Notes: generated by a model not told the origin, from the sequence alone. A DNA stretch of 37,507 bases from UMGS172 sp045651745 (GCA_045651745.1 JAZRSW010000078.1:1-37507), one strand, 5' to 3'. Shown: positions 7,972 to 15,045, counted from the first letter of the stretch. Numbers and translations: made by a program.

Positions 7972-8104
7972 AAGCACAAATGCTCTGTCTGCCCTTTGCT
8001 CTGCGGCGTGCAAGTACCTTGCGGCCGTTAGTGGTCGACATTCTCTTACGGAATCCGTGCTCCTTCATACGATGGAGTTTCTTCGGTTGATAAGTTCTCT
8101 TCAT
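7970..8104 (-). CDS. rpmH: 50S ribosomal protein L34
   Basis: The translation of 44 residues begins MKRTYQPKKLHRMKEHGFRK and continues through MSTTNGRKVLARRRAKGRQ, which is the highly conserved L34 sequence. The ATG at 8104 is preceded by AAAGGAGGTTTGAAAA. Transcription probably starts from the consensus promoter at 8196-8225. It opens the rpmH-rnpA-yidD-yidC-jag cluster. In many Firmicutes dnaA lies on the other side of rpmH, but here an XRE regulator occupies that position. Confidence 0.97.
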   Translation of the reverse strand: MKRTYQPKKLHRMKEHGFRKRMSTTNGRKVLARRRAKGRQSICA

Positions 8105-8195
8105 TTTTCAAACCTCCTTTATCGAGTACATAGCAAAGTTATTCTGCAACCAAAACGTTCAAGACACAGTTACAGACATAACCTATCAATTTAGA

Positions 8196-8225
8196 ATTAT
8201 ACCTCAAATTACCCTTAAATGTCAA
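8196..8225 (-). promoter_or_regulatory. Consensus promoter for rpmH
   Basis: On the minus strand, TTGACA (8220-8225) and TATAAT (8196-8201) are separated by 18 bases. Both hexamers match the sigma-A consensus exactly. The predicted start near 8189 gives a leader of about 85 bases before rpmH. This fits the high output expected for a ribosomal protein. Confidence 0.85.
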
Positions 8226-8246
8226 CAATTTTTTTAAGATATAAAA

Positions 8247-8603
8247 TTATGAATGTTTTACGAAATTAACTGCTAACTCAATAGCATCAAGCAAGCGCTC
8301 ACGGTCCTCAACGCTCAATGGTGCACCGTTCAACGTTACACCTTTATCATTTATGATTCTTTCGCTTATCTCACGAATAATATCTGTGGCATCTTTTGAC
8401 GACTCTCCAACGCCCAATAACCTATCCGACGAAACCGAAAAAACTTCGCACAATTTTACTATCATATTTCCGTCAGGATTTCTTCTGCCCTGCTCATACA
8501 TTCCGATTGTGCTGGGAGAAACACCTAAAACTTCTGCCAAATCTTTTTGGCTCATTCTCTTTTCTATTCTTAACGACTTAATTCTTTTACCGGTCCCGTT
8601 CAT
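8247..8603 (-). CDS. XRE-family repressor of a divergent switch
   Basis: A 118-residue DNA-binding protein. The N-terminal Cro/CI-type helix-turn-helix covers about residues 5-60: GKRIKSLRIEKRMSQKDLAE, LGVSPSTIGMYEQGRRNP and VIKL-type ending. The C-terminal half is helical (DIIREISERI, SVEDRERLLDAIELAVNF) and is likely for dimerisation. I start it at ATG 8603, preceded by GAGGTG, because a longer in-frame extension has no ribosome site and reads through the promoter and operator. The -35/-10 pair at 8632-8660 encloses one of four 13-bp operators, so autorepression is likely. No peptidase or inducer domain is present. It resembles repressors of prophages and integrative elements, but no such element is visible. 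Confidence 0.9.
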   Translation of the reverse strand: MNGTGKRIKSLRIEKRMSQKDLAEVLGVSPSTIGMYEQGRRNPDGNMIVKLCEVFSVSSDRLLGVGESSKDATDIIREISERIINDKGVTLNGAPLSVEDRERLLDAIELAVNFVKHS

Positions 8604-8631
8604 ATATATCACCTCATTAGTATATAAGCTG

Positions 8632-8660
8632 ATAATAACACAAATTGTGTGATTTTTCAA
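8632..8660 (-). promoter_or_regulatory. Promoter of the XRE gene enclosing operator 1
   Basis: On the minus strand, TTGAAA (8655-8660) and TATTAT (8632-8637) are separated by exactly 17 bases. Operator 1 (8638-8650) fills the part of the spacer next to the -10. Binding there should block RNA polymerase, which is the basis for proposing autorepression. Confidence 0.75.
8638..8650. promoter_or_regulatory. Operator 1 (ACACAAATTGTGT)
   Basis: A perfect odd-length palindrome with arms ACACAA and TTGTGT around a central A. It is one of four 13-bp copies of ACACnAnTnGTGT in this spacer, and lies inside the XRE promoter. Confidence 0.75.
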
Positions 8661-8680
8661 TAGCAATTGACAACATTTTA

Positions 8681-8693
8681 ACACAAATCGTGT
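8681..8693. promoter_or_regulatory. Operator 2 (ACACAAATCGTGT)
   Basis: The second copy of the 13-bp palindrome, with one arm mismatch. Its centre (8687) is 43 bases from that of operator 1, about four helical turns. It lies upstream of the XRE -35, so it may add cooperativity rather than direct blocking. Confidence 0.7.
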
Positions 8694-8721
8694 AAATTTT
8701 CTTGTGTTTTTACTATAACAA

Positions 8722-8751
8722 TTGACAAAACGTTGGTACAACAATTAGTAT
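8722..8751 (+). promoter_or_regulatory. Possible second promoter for the plus-strand pair
   Basis: TTGACA (8722-8727) is followed after 18 bases by TAGTAT (8746-8751), a four-of-six match. Operator 3 begins four bases later and would cover the start point. The 10-base word CAATTGACAA also occurs at 8664-8673. This promoter is less certain than the one at 8787-8815. Confidence 0.4.
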
Positions 8752-8754
8752 TTT

Positions 8755-8767
8755 ACACGAATTGTGT
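8755..8767. promoter_or_regulatory. Operator 3 (ACACGAATTGTGT)
   Basis: The third copy of the 13-bp palindrome. Its centre (8761) is 74 bases from operator 2, about seven helical turns. It could block the possible promoter at 8722-8751 at its start point, or act with operator 4. Confidence 0.7.
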
Positions 8768-8786
8768 AGATTTCGACAAATTTTCC

Positions 8787-8815
8787 TTGATTTTCTACAC
8801 TATTCGTGTTAACAT
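8787..8815 (+). promoter_or_regulatory. Promoter of the plus-strand pair enclosing operator 4
   Basis: TTGATT (8787-8792) and TAACAT (8810-8815) are separated by 17 bases, each with four of six matches to consensus. Operator 4 (8797-8809) ends exactly at the -10. This mirrors the arrangement at the XRE promoter on the other strand. Confidence 0.6.
8797..8809. promoter_or_regulatory. Operator 4 (ACACTATTCGTGT)
   Basis: The fourth copy of the 13-bp palindrome. Its centre (8803) is 42 bases from operator 3, about four helical turns. It fills the spacer next to the -10 of the plus-strand promoter. Confidence 0.75.
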
Positions 8816-8877
8816 TCTAACATCAAATAAATTTGGCAAAATTTGACATACGTTTTGCAAAACACAAGGAGGTAAAA

Positions 8878-9120
8878 ATGGAACTTTATGAACTCGGGGA
8901 GCAATATTTAGCCCAATCCAAAGCAATCGCTTTGAGAATTCATAAACTAAACTCTGAAGTCAAAAAACTTCAAGGGAACGATTTAATAGTTATGAAGCGA
9001 CGAATTTTATCGCTTTACATTGATGCTGCTGAATGTCGCAGATGTTCAGAGCGACTTATTAACTATAACATTAACCAAAAAGGAGAAACCAACTATGAAC
9101 AGAACAACATTCAGCCTTGA
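8878..9120 (+). CDS. Small helical protein of unknown function in the XRE switch
   Basis: An 80-residue protein, predicted almost entirely helical, with heptad-like stretches (QSKAIALRIHKLNSEVKKLQ at about 13-32, then MKRRILSLYIDAAECRRCSERLI). The ATG at 8878 is preceded by AAGGAGG, among the best ribosome sites in the window. Its last 26 bases overlap the start of the sigma-region-4-like gene. I do not recognise a named family. From memory, similar short proteins accompany small sigma-like proteins in integrative elements of Clostridia, but I could not check this. Its position suggests a partner or regulator of the next gene product. Confidence 0.75.
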   Translation: MELYELGEQYLAQSKAIALRIHKLNSEVKKLQGNDLIVMKRRILSLYIDAAECRRCSERLINYNINQKGETNYEQNNIQP

Positions 9121-9406
9121 AATTTTCGGCGACCGCCTACCAATCACCGATATTTTCGACCACGGAACAAACAACCGCCAATTAGAAATTATGAAACACG
9201 AACTAAAAAAGGCAATATACTCCGAACTGACCGACCGACAACGAATAATGGTCACTGAATTTTATTTTGACGGTCTTTCGGTCACCGCAATAGCCAATAA
9301 GCACAACATCTCAAAATCCACCGTATCACGACATTTAAGCCGAGCCCGTGAACGCCTCAAAGGTGCTTTAAAGTACGGGTTTTATCCATTATGGAACAAC
9401 CATTAA
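9095..9406 (+). CDS. Sigma-70 region 4-like DNA-binding protein
   Basis: A 103-residue protein whose C-terminal two thirds match sigma region 4: ELTDRQRIMVTEFYFDGLS at about 46-64, then the helix-turn-helix AIANKHNISKSTVSRHLSRA at about 67-86, and RERLKGALKYG. There is no region 2, so it cannot bind a -10 element like a full sigma factor. It resembles the small sigma-like activators of phages and integrative elements, such as PBSX Xpf. The chosen ATG (9095) has AAGGAG upstream; a longer reading frame from 9020 lacks one. It overlaps the preceding gene by 26 bases, so the two are probably co-expressed and under the four operators. Its targets are unknown. Confidence 0.85.
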   Translation: MNRTTFSLEIFGDRLPITDIFDHGTNNRQLEIMKHELKKAIYSELTDRQRIMVTEFYFDGLSVTAIANKHNISKSTVSRHLSRARERLKGALKYGFYPLWNNH

Positions 9407-9416
9407 TAAAGCACAT

Positions 9417-9444
9417 GAAAAAGCCCGTCGGTTTCCCGACGGGC
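9417..9444 (-). terminator. Terminator after the 9466-10218 gene
   Basis: GCCCGTCGG (9423-9431) and CCGACGGGC (9436-9444) form a 9-bp GC-rich stem with a four-base loop. On the minus strand it is followed by TTTTTC, so it serves mainly the minus-strand gene. It may also stop the convergent sigma-like gene. Confidence 0.8.
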
Positions 9445-9465
9445 ATAAAAATCTATATATTTATA

Positions 9466-10191
9466 TTACAAAAGGTAAAGACCTGAATTTAAAACAACCA
9501 ACTCTTTCTTATCAATTCGCATATACTTATGAACCGGCTCTTGGAAGGAGGCACGTTCACGAACAGCGTACGTCTTCATATTAACCTCTAATATATTATT
9601 TGCTTTAGAGTTGCAAACCATAAGCAAGCCTTCATCTTCGTTTACCCACAATCCTTCAGGGCCGGCAAAAGACGAATCTCTTGAACCACCGATGCGCAAT
9701 TCCTCGCGCATTGTTCTCAAATTAAAACGAATTAAAGCGTTATGTTCGGGGAACGAAGCCCACAAAGTATAACCGTACTGCGCAATGGAGGCAGGACCGC
9801 AATCTTTATATTTAATTATCCCCTGCCACTCAAGGTCGCCGTTTAAAGACAAAATCTTGGCGTTTCCATTTCTGTTAACTATAAGCACGCTACCGTTTTC
9901 CAATTTGACGGTGCTACAAGTAATAGCTTCACTTGGAAGCATACCGTGAGTAGGGTCAACATCGCCAAACTTAACATAGTTATAATCCTGACGTGTCCTT
10001 TGAGCGACAGCACCGCTATCAAGACGAACCGATTTATAGGAAACTACTACCTTATCCTGCACTTCGGTACGACGATAGACAAAAATAAACCCGCCGTAAT
10101 ATTCTAAGATATCGTATATATCATCCGCAAACAGTTTCTTCACTTCTTTTTCTTCCCTTTTCCTAACTTTTATATTCTTGGCAATTTTCAT
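9466..10191 (-). CDS. Unrecognised protein with beta-propeller-like repeats
   Basis: I do not recognise this protein. From the ATG at 10191 it has 241 residues. A basic start (MKIAKNIKVRKREEKEVKK) is followed by a beta-rich body with repeated blade-like units: STVKLENGSVLIVNRNGNAK, GYTLWASFPEHNALIRFNL, GPEGLWVNEDEGLLMVCNSK and KNNILEVN-type strands. The phrasing resembles NHL or SMP-30-type propellers. No signal peptide or membrane helix is visible. Start choice is uncertain: the reading frame extends to a TTG at 10218, and neither site has a good ribosome site. It has its own terminator and stands alone between the switch and mazF. Confidence 0.6.
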   Translation of the reverse strand: MKIAKNIKVRKREEKEVKKLFADDIYDILEYYGGFIFVYRRTEVQDKVVVSYKSVRLDSGAVAQRTRQDYNYVKFGDVDPTHGMLPSEAITCSTVKLENGSVLIVNRNGNAKILSLNGDLEWQGIIKYKDCGPASIAQYGYTLWASFPEHNALIRFNLRTMREELRIGGSRDSSFAGPEGLWVNEDEGLLMVCNSKANNILEVNMKTYAVRERASFQEPVHKYMRIDKKELVVLNSGLYLL

Positions 10192-10415
10192 TTTAACCCA
10201 AATTAAATACGATTGCAACTTCCAATTTGGAATTTCTTAATATTTTCGCAAAAACCGACAAGAAAACACCCTAAAAATAATCTTGTCTTTTATTTGTGTC
10301 CCAAAAAGAATTATTTCATAAAATATATTAAGTTCAAAAAACAATTATGACTAAACAACCTAAATAAAGGTAAAAATATTATCGAACAATCTTAATTCCA
10401 GGAGTGTGAAACCAA

Positions 10416-10766
10416 GTGACGGTTAAAAGAGGAGACATTTATTACGCCGATTTAAGTCCGGTAATAGGCTCTGAACAGGGCGGAATCCGACCCGTACTTA
10501 TAGTCCAAAACGATGTTGGCAACAAGTTCAGTCCCACCGTAATTGCCGCCGCAATAACCAGCCAACGTGACAAAACCAATCTGCCAACACATATTAAGGT
10601 TGATGCCGACGGTTGCGGTCTTTCCAAAGACTCAATAGTCCTTTTAGAGCAGATTCGCACCATAGACAAGCAACGATTAAAAGAAAAAATGGGCAGTTTG
10701 GACATAAGTTCAATGAACGCTATCGACAAAGCATTGTCGGTCAGTTTCGGTTTGGGCGGATTTTAA
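10416..10766 (+). CDS. ndoA: MazF/NdoA-type mRNA interferase (orphan toxin)
   Basis: A 116-residue protein of the PemK/MazF family, closely resembling Bacillus NdoA (EndoA), which cuts single-stranded RNA at UACAU-type sites. The conserved start VKRGDIYYADLSPVIGSEQGGIRPVLIVQND, the core TVIAAAITSQ, and VLLEQIRTIDK are all present. The start is a GTG, preceded by AGGAG at a longish 11 bases. Usually a small antitoxin gene lies just upstream. Here the 200 bases upstream hold no open frame of that kind, so the antitoxin is elsewhere or absent. A bidirectional terminator follows. Confidence 0.93.
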   Translation: MTVKRGDIYYADLSPVIGSEQGGIRPVLIVQNDVGNKFSPTVIAAAITSQRDKTNLPTHIKVDADGCGLSKDSIVLLEQIRTIDKQRLKEKMGSLDISSMNAIDKALSVSFGLGGF

Positions 10767-10786
10767 CGCAATAAATATACCACATA

Positions 10787-10810
10787 TAAGGCGACCGTAC
10801 GGTCGCCTTA
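10787..10810. terminator. Bidirectional terminator between mazF and the SDR gene
   Basis: A perfect 24-base palindrome whose half is TAAGGCGACCGT. It lies between the convergent mazF (plus) and SDR (minus) genes. The T tracts are short (CCTTATTACATTTTT on plus), so it probably serves both directions. Confidence 0.75.
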
Positions 10811-10824
10811 TTACATTTTTAAAG

Positions 10825-11589
10825 CTATTTCTTTTTCTGTTGCATAAGCCAGATTTTCATAACCCAAGTATGAGGGATGAGTTTTGTCAATAAAACTTGG
10901 GCGCGAATTTTAAATCCGCAGACCGAAACGTCCTTTTTCTTCTTCATATCGCTCAAAGCACGTTTTACAACCTGCTCGGATGTAAAGAACTGATTATAAT
11001 ATGTAATAACGCTTTCATCGGTTACGGCGCGGTCAAAAAACTCGGTTTTAACCCAACCGGGACAAACCGCCATCATTTTGATGCCTGTATGACGCATTTC
11101 ACTGTTTACGGCTCTTGTGAAACTCAAAACAAACGCCTTGGTCGCAGCGTAAACACTGATATACGGTACGGGTTGGAACGACGACAATGAATCCACCTGA
11201 TAAACCTCACTACCGCTTCTTAAATACGGCAAAGTGATATAAGTAACAGCCACCAACGCCTTATCGTTAAGGTCAATCATACCCAACTGCTCGTCTAACG
11301 GCATATCGCAGAACGCGCCGAATTTTCCGTAACCGCTGGCATTTACCAACACCTTAACTTCGGGATTATGCTCTTCTAAAAGCGCTTTGTACTCATCCCA
11401 AGCCTCTTGCTTTGTAAGGTCTAAAGAAATACAACGTACAGGGCAGTTAACCTCATTTTTAATTTCTTCCAAACGGTCAAGTCGGCGGGCAATAACCCAA
11501 ACCTCGTCAAAGATTTGTTGCTCTGTGATTTGCTTAACAAACTCGCGTCCCATTCCGCTTGACGCTCCGGTAAAAACAGCTATTTTCAT
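10825..11589 (-). CDS. Short-chain dehydrogenase/reductase
   Basis: An NAD(P)-dependent oxidoreductase of the classical SDR family, 254 residues. The cofactor motif TGASSGMG is at about 7-14; NASG (about 83) stabilises the central sheet; the catalytic Ser lies in VDSLSSFQPV, and YxxxK in VYAATKAFVLSF. The C-terminal end is basic (MQQKKK). It resembles Bacillus YqjQ-type proteins, whose substrate is unknown. The AGGAG ribosome site is good, and the gene begins 15 bases after mnmG, so it is the last gene of that operon. No link to tRNA modification is evident. Confidence 0.88.
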   Translation of the reverse strand: MKIAVFTGASSGMGREFVKQITEQQIFDEVWVIARRLDRLEEIKNEVNCPVRCISLDLTKQEAWDEYKALLEEHNPEVKVLVNASGYGKFGAFCDMPLDEQLGMIDLNDKALVAVTYITLPYLRSGSEVYQVDSLSSFQPVPYISVYAATKAFVLSFTRAVNSEMRHTGIKMMAVCPGWVKTEFFDRAVTDESVITYYNQFFTSEQVVKRALSDMKKKKDVSVCGFKIRAQVLLTKLIPHTWVMKIWLMQQKKK

Positions 11590-11604
11590 TTTGGTTTTCT
11601 CCTA

Positions 11605-13473
11605 TTACTTTATTTTTTCCAAATAAATAATTAACACTGTAATATCCGCAGGGCTGACACCCGAAATTCGGGAAGCCTGACCTATACTTTGCGGTTTGAT
11701 TTTCTTTAATTTTTCAACCGCCTCAAGCCTTAAACCTTTAATATCATCGTAGTTTATGTTTTCAGGTAATTTTTTATTTTCCAAACGTTCGGTTTCCTTA
11801 ACCTGAGCCGCTTGACGCTCAATATAACCCGAATATTTGATTTCGGTTTCTACCCTTTCGGCAATCTCGAACGGCAAACTCGGTCTTTCTTTATCAAAGG
11901 GCGCTAAACTTAAATAATCCATTTGAGGACGGCGGATAAGGTCACTCAATCTTACACCGGTTTTTATAGGCACTGTACCTTTTTCCTCTAAAAGTTTATT
12001 AAGTTCTTCAGAAGGACCTAAAAACGTAGACTCTACCCTTTCGACCTCGGCATCTTTAAGTGCTTTTCTTTCCAAGAAAGCATTGTATTCCGTTTCACCC
12101 AATAAACCTATTTCGTAACCTAAAGGACTTAATCTTTCGTCGGCGTTATCCTGCCTTAAAAGTAAGCGGTATTCAGAACGTGAAGTCATCATTCGGTAAG
12201 GGTCGGAACATCCTTTTGTGCAAAGGTCATCAATCAAAGTTCCGATATATGAACTTTGCCTTGGCAGAACAATCTGCTCTTTACCCTTAACCTTTAATGC
12301 CGCGTTAATGCCGGCAATTAAGCCTTGTGCCGCGGCTTCTTCATATCCTGACGAACCGTTAAACTGACCTGCACCGTAAAGACCGTCGTGATCTTTAACC
12401 TCTAATGTAACCTTTAAAGCCAACGGGTCAATGCAGGTGTACTCAATCGCATAGGCATTACGCATAACCTGAACATTTTCAAGTCCCTTAATAGTGCGGT
12501 AAAACTCAATCTGCACTTCTTCGGGAAGTGACGATGACATACCCTGCAAATACATTTCCTCGGTATTAACACCGCAAGGCTCAATAAACAACTGATGCCT
12601 TTTTTTATCGGCAAAACGAACAATTTTATCCTCTAAACTCGGGCAATATCGTGGGCCTACACCCTCAATCACACCACCGTACAAAGGTGAACGGTGAAGA
12701 TTCCGCAAAATCACCTCTTTGGTGTTATCGTTAGTGTAAGACACATAACAAACCGTGTCATTACGTATGGTTTCGGGGTCGGTATTAAAACTGAACGGGG
12801 TTACCGTATCGTCACCCGGCTGAACCTCTAACTCCGAAAAATCAATGCTCGAGCGCAAAACTCTTGCCGGTGTTCCGGTTTTAAACCTGCGCAACGGCAA
12901 TCCTAATTTTTGCAAAGCAACCTCTAATCCGTTTGCAGGGAACATTCCGTCAGGTCCGCTTTCAAAATTGACCTCGCCGACGTAAATTTTACCCTTTAAA
13001 TATGTACCGGTTGCTAAAATTACGGTTTTAGCAACGTATTCAGCATTAAGCATTGTCACACAATGCCAACCGTCGTCACTTCGGAACAAATCAACAATCT
13101 CGGCTTGACGAAGATGCAGATTTTCCTGCAACTCCAACGTATGTTTCATATATTCCTGATAAGCACGGCGGTCAATCTGTGCACGTAAACTATGCACTGC
13201 AGGGCCTTTGCCACGGTTTAACATTCTGTTTTGAATGGTGGTCTTATCTGCCGCCTTGCCCATTTCACCGCCCAAAGCGTCAATCTCACGTACTAAATGA
13301 CCTTTAGCAGTACCACCGATTGACGGGTTGCAGGGCATATTACCGACCGCGTCCAAATTTATTGTAAAAATAGCCGTATTTAAACCCATACGTGCCGAAG
13401 CCAACGCCGCCTCAATGCCCGCGTGACCTGCACCTATGACTATACAATCATAATTTCCGGCAAAATAATTCAT
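11605..13473 (-). CDS. mnmG: tRNA uridine-5-carboxymethylaminomethyl modification enzyme MnmG
   Basis: The FAD-binding partner of MnmE. The complex installs carboxymethylaminomethyl on U34 of tRNAs for split codon boxes. The 622-residue length is normal. Visible features are the FAD motif VIGAGHAGIEAALASARMG at about 12-30, CNPSIGGTAKGHLVREIDALGG at about 48-69, and the C-terminal domain with SRSEYRLLLRQDNAD and ARISGVSPADI. The ribosome site AAGGGG precedes the ATG. It follows mnmE by 10 bases, the standard pairing. Confidence 0.97.
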   Translation of the reverse strand: MNYFAGNYDCIVIGAGHAGIEAALASARMGLNTAIFTINLDAVGNMPCNPSIGGTAKGHLVREIDALGGEMGKAADKTTIQNRMLNRGKGPAVHSLRAQIDRRAYQEYMKHTLELQENLHLRQAEIVDLFRSDDGWHCVTMLNAEYVAKTVILATGTYLKGKIYVGEVNFESGPDGMFPANGLEVALQKLGLPLRRFKTGTPARVLRSSIDFSELEVQPGDDTVTPFSFNTDPETIRNDTVCYVSYTNDNTKEVILRNLHRSPLYGGVIEGVGPRYCPSLEDKIVRFADKKRHQLFIEPCGVNTEEMYLQGMSSSLPEEVQIEFYRTIKGLENVQVMRNAYAIEYTCIDPLALKVTLEVKDHDGLYGAGQFNGSSGYEEAAAQGLIAGINAALKVKGKEQIVLPRQSSYIGTLIDDLCTKGCSDPYRMMTSRSEYRLLLRQDNADERLSPLGYEIGLLGETEYNAFLERKALKDAEVERVESTFLGPSEELNKLLEEKGTVPIKTGVRLSDLIRRPQMDYLSLAPFDKERPSLPFEIAERVETEIKYSGYIERQAAQVKETERLENKKLPENINYDDIKGLRLEAVEKLKKIKPQSIGQASRISGVSPADITVLIIYLEKIK

Positions 13474-13483
13474 ACTTTTCCCC

Positions 13484-14845
13484 TTATTTTCCTACACAAA
13501 AATGCTCAAACACCTTATTAGCAACCTCAACCGTTACGCGTTCACCCGTAAGCTCAAGTAACGCCGCCAAAGCATCGTCAAGCAGTACGCCAACGGCATC
13601 AACCGTCAAACCGCACTGCAACGCAGATAACGATTCTTTTACGTTTTCTAATGCTCTTAAAACACAGTCACGCTGACGCTCATTTAAAAATACATCAGCC
13701 GAACCGCTTAAATTATTGGTTTTGGTGATTTCCTTTATTATTGTTTTAAATTCATCTAAACCGCTGCCGTTTTTAGCCGACATTTCGGCAAAACGCAAAC
13801 CCAAACTTTCAACATCAGACTTGTCCGCAAGACAGATATCGGATTTATTGAACACAACAACGGCAGGGCGTCCAACCAAAGTTTTGAAAAGTTCTTTGAT
13901 TTCTTCTGTTTTCACATCACTGCTGTCAACCACCGCAATAATCAAATCGGCAAAGTCAATCCGTTCCTTTGCCCTTTTGACGCCGATTTGCTCAACCTCA
14001 TCAGCGGTGTCCCTCAAACCTGCAGTATCGCTCAATTTCAAAACAAGCCCGTCTAAATTAACCGTTTCTTCAACAATATCACGGGTTGTTCCTGCAATGG
14101 GTGTTACGATAGAACGCTCGTAGCCCGATAGTAAATTCATCAATGTTGATTTGCCTGCATTCGGCGGTCCTACAATAACCGTATTTACGCCGTGACGTAG
14201 CATTCTGCCGGTATCGTATGTATCAAGTAGTTTTTGCAATTCTTCCTCGGATTCACCAAGCATTGACTCCAACTTATCAATACCGCTGAACTCCGGCTCT
14301 TCATCAGGGAAATCCGAAAAAGCAGCTACTGTTGCCGCCGCAAAGGTCAGTTTATCTCGAATAACGTTACATTTTTGCGACAAAACGCCCGATTTTGCAG
14401 AAAGAGAGGCTCTTAAAGCTTGCTCGCCGTCGGCAGAAATTATATCCATAACCGATTCTGCCTCGTTTAAAGACATTTTACCGTTTTCGAAAGCCCTTCT
14501 GGTAAACTCACCGCGTTCAGCCATTATAGCGCCCGCATCCAAAACCGCGCGAAGAACCTGTCGCACAACGAAACTTCCGCCGTGTACCGAAAGTTCCACG
14601 ACGTTTTCACCTGTATAACTTTTAGGTGCGAGGAAAACCAAAGCCACTGCCTCATCGATTTTCTCGCCATTAGCCTCAACATAGCCAAACAATGCCGAAT
14701 AGCCCTGACACTCAGCCAAAGTTTTACCCGAAACCGAGCGAAATACCTTATCGGCAACTATAACGGCATCGTCACCCGAAATTCTCACAACACCGATTGA
14801 TGCTTCACCTAATGCAGTTGCAATAGCAGCAATAGTTTTACTCAT
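13484..14845 (-). CDS. mnmE: tRNA modification GTPase MnmE
   Basis: A folate- and GTP-binding protein that works with MnmG on wobble U34. The 453 residues include the formyl-THF-binding N-terminal domain (TIAAIATALGEASIGVVRISG), a helical middle, and an inserted G domain with GPPNAGKSTLMN (G1), the GTTRD-type G2, DTAG (G3) and NKSD (G4). The C-terminal FCVGK is the family's conserved cysteine motif. I chose ATG 14845, preceded by AGAAGGTG, over an upstream in-frame GTG with no ribosome site. The promoter is at 14892-14921. Confidence 0.96.
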   Translation of the reverse strand: MSKTIAAIATALGEASIGVVRISGDDAVIVADKVFRSVSGKTLAECQGYSALFGYVEANGEKIDEAVALVFLAPKSYTGENVVELSVHGGSFVVRQVLRAVLDAGAIMAERGEFTRRAFENGKMSLNEAESVMDIISADGEQALRASLSAKSGVLSQKCNVIRDKLTFAAATVAAFSDFPDEEPEFSGIDKLESMLGESEEELQKLLDTYDTGRMLRHGVNTVIVGPPNAGKSTLMNLLSGYERSIVTPIAGTTRDIVEETVNLDGLVLKLSDTAGLRDTADEVEQIGVKRAKERIDFADLIIAVVDSSDVKTEEIKELFKTLVGRPAVVVFNKSDICLADKSDVESLGLRFAEMSAKNGSGLDEFKTIIKEITKTNNLSGSADVFLNERQRDCVLRALENVKESLSALQCGLTVDAVGVLLDDALAALLELTGERVTVEVANKVFEHFCVGK

Positions 14846-14891
14846 AATACACCTTCTATCAATAGGCACGAATTTTTATTTTAATTAATTT

Positions 14892-14921
14892 ATTATACAC
14901 CAAAATACCATATTAAGTCAA
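14892..14921 (-). promoter_or_regulatory. Promoter of mnmE-mnmG-SDR
   Basis: On the minus strand, TTGACT (14916-14921) and TATAAT (14892-14897) are separated by 18 bases. This is a near-consensus sigma-A promoter, about 50 bases upstream of the mnmE start. Confidence 0.8.
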
Positions 14922-14977
14922 TCAAATAGTTAAATGTATATATAAATATAATCAATATTAAAAAATACCGCCACTTA

Positions 14978-15006
14978 TTGACAATTAAATAAATTTGGGG
15001 TATAAT
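14978..15006 (+). promoter_or_regulatory. Perfect consensus promoter for the 48-residue membrane protein
   Basis: TTGACA (14978-14983) and TATAAT (15001-15006) with an exact 17-base spacer. This is the ideal sigma-A promoter and one of only two sites in the window with both hexamers perfect. Confidence 0.88.
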
Positions 15007-15045
15007 AAATAAAAATAATACAAACTTAACGAAAGGTGATTTACT

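Noticed and set aside
8664..8728. Direct repeat of CAATTGACAA as a possible transposon end or attachment site
   Set aside because: The word contains a -35 hexamer and lies in a regulatory spacer. There is no integrase or target-site duplication nearby, so promoter duplication is simpler.
8604..8744. N-terminal extension of the XRE protein to 8744
   Set aside because: The extension covers the promoter and two operators and contains no ribosome site. The helix-turn-helix begins directly at the chosen start.
8833..8877. Upstream in-frame start of the 80-residue gene
   Set aside because: An ATG at 8833 would extend the protein by 15 residues, but it has no ribosome site and the true site AAGGAGG lies directly before the ATG at 8878.
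8247..9406. A prophage or integrative element remnant with integrase
   Set aside because: Only the repressor and two small genes are present. Both sides are core genes and I find no integrase, excisionase, relaxase or tRNA attachment site.
14889..14901. Possible DnaA box (TTATACACC)
   Set aside because: A single site with two mismatches to TTATCCACA, overlapping the mnmE -10 hexamer. No cluster of boxes and no dnaA are present, so it is not evidence for an origin.
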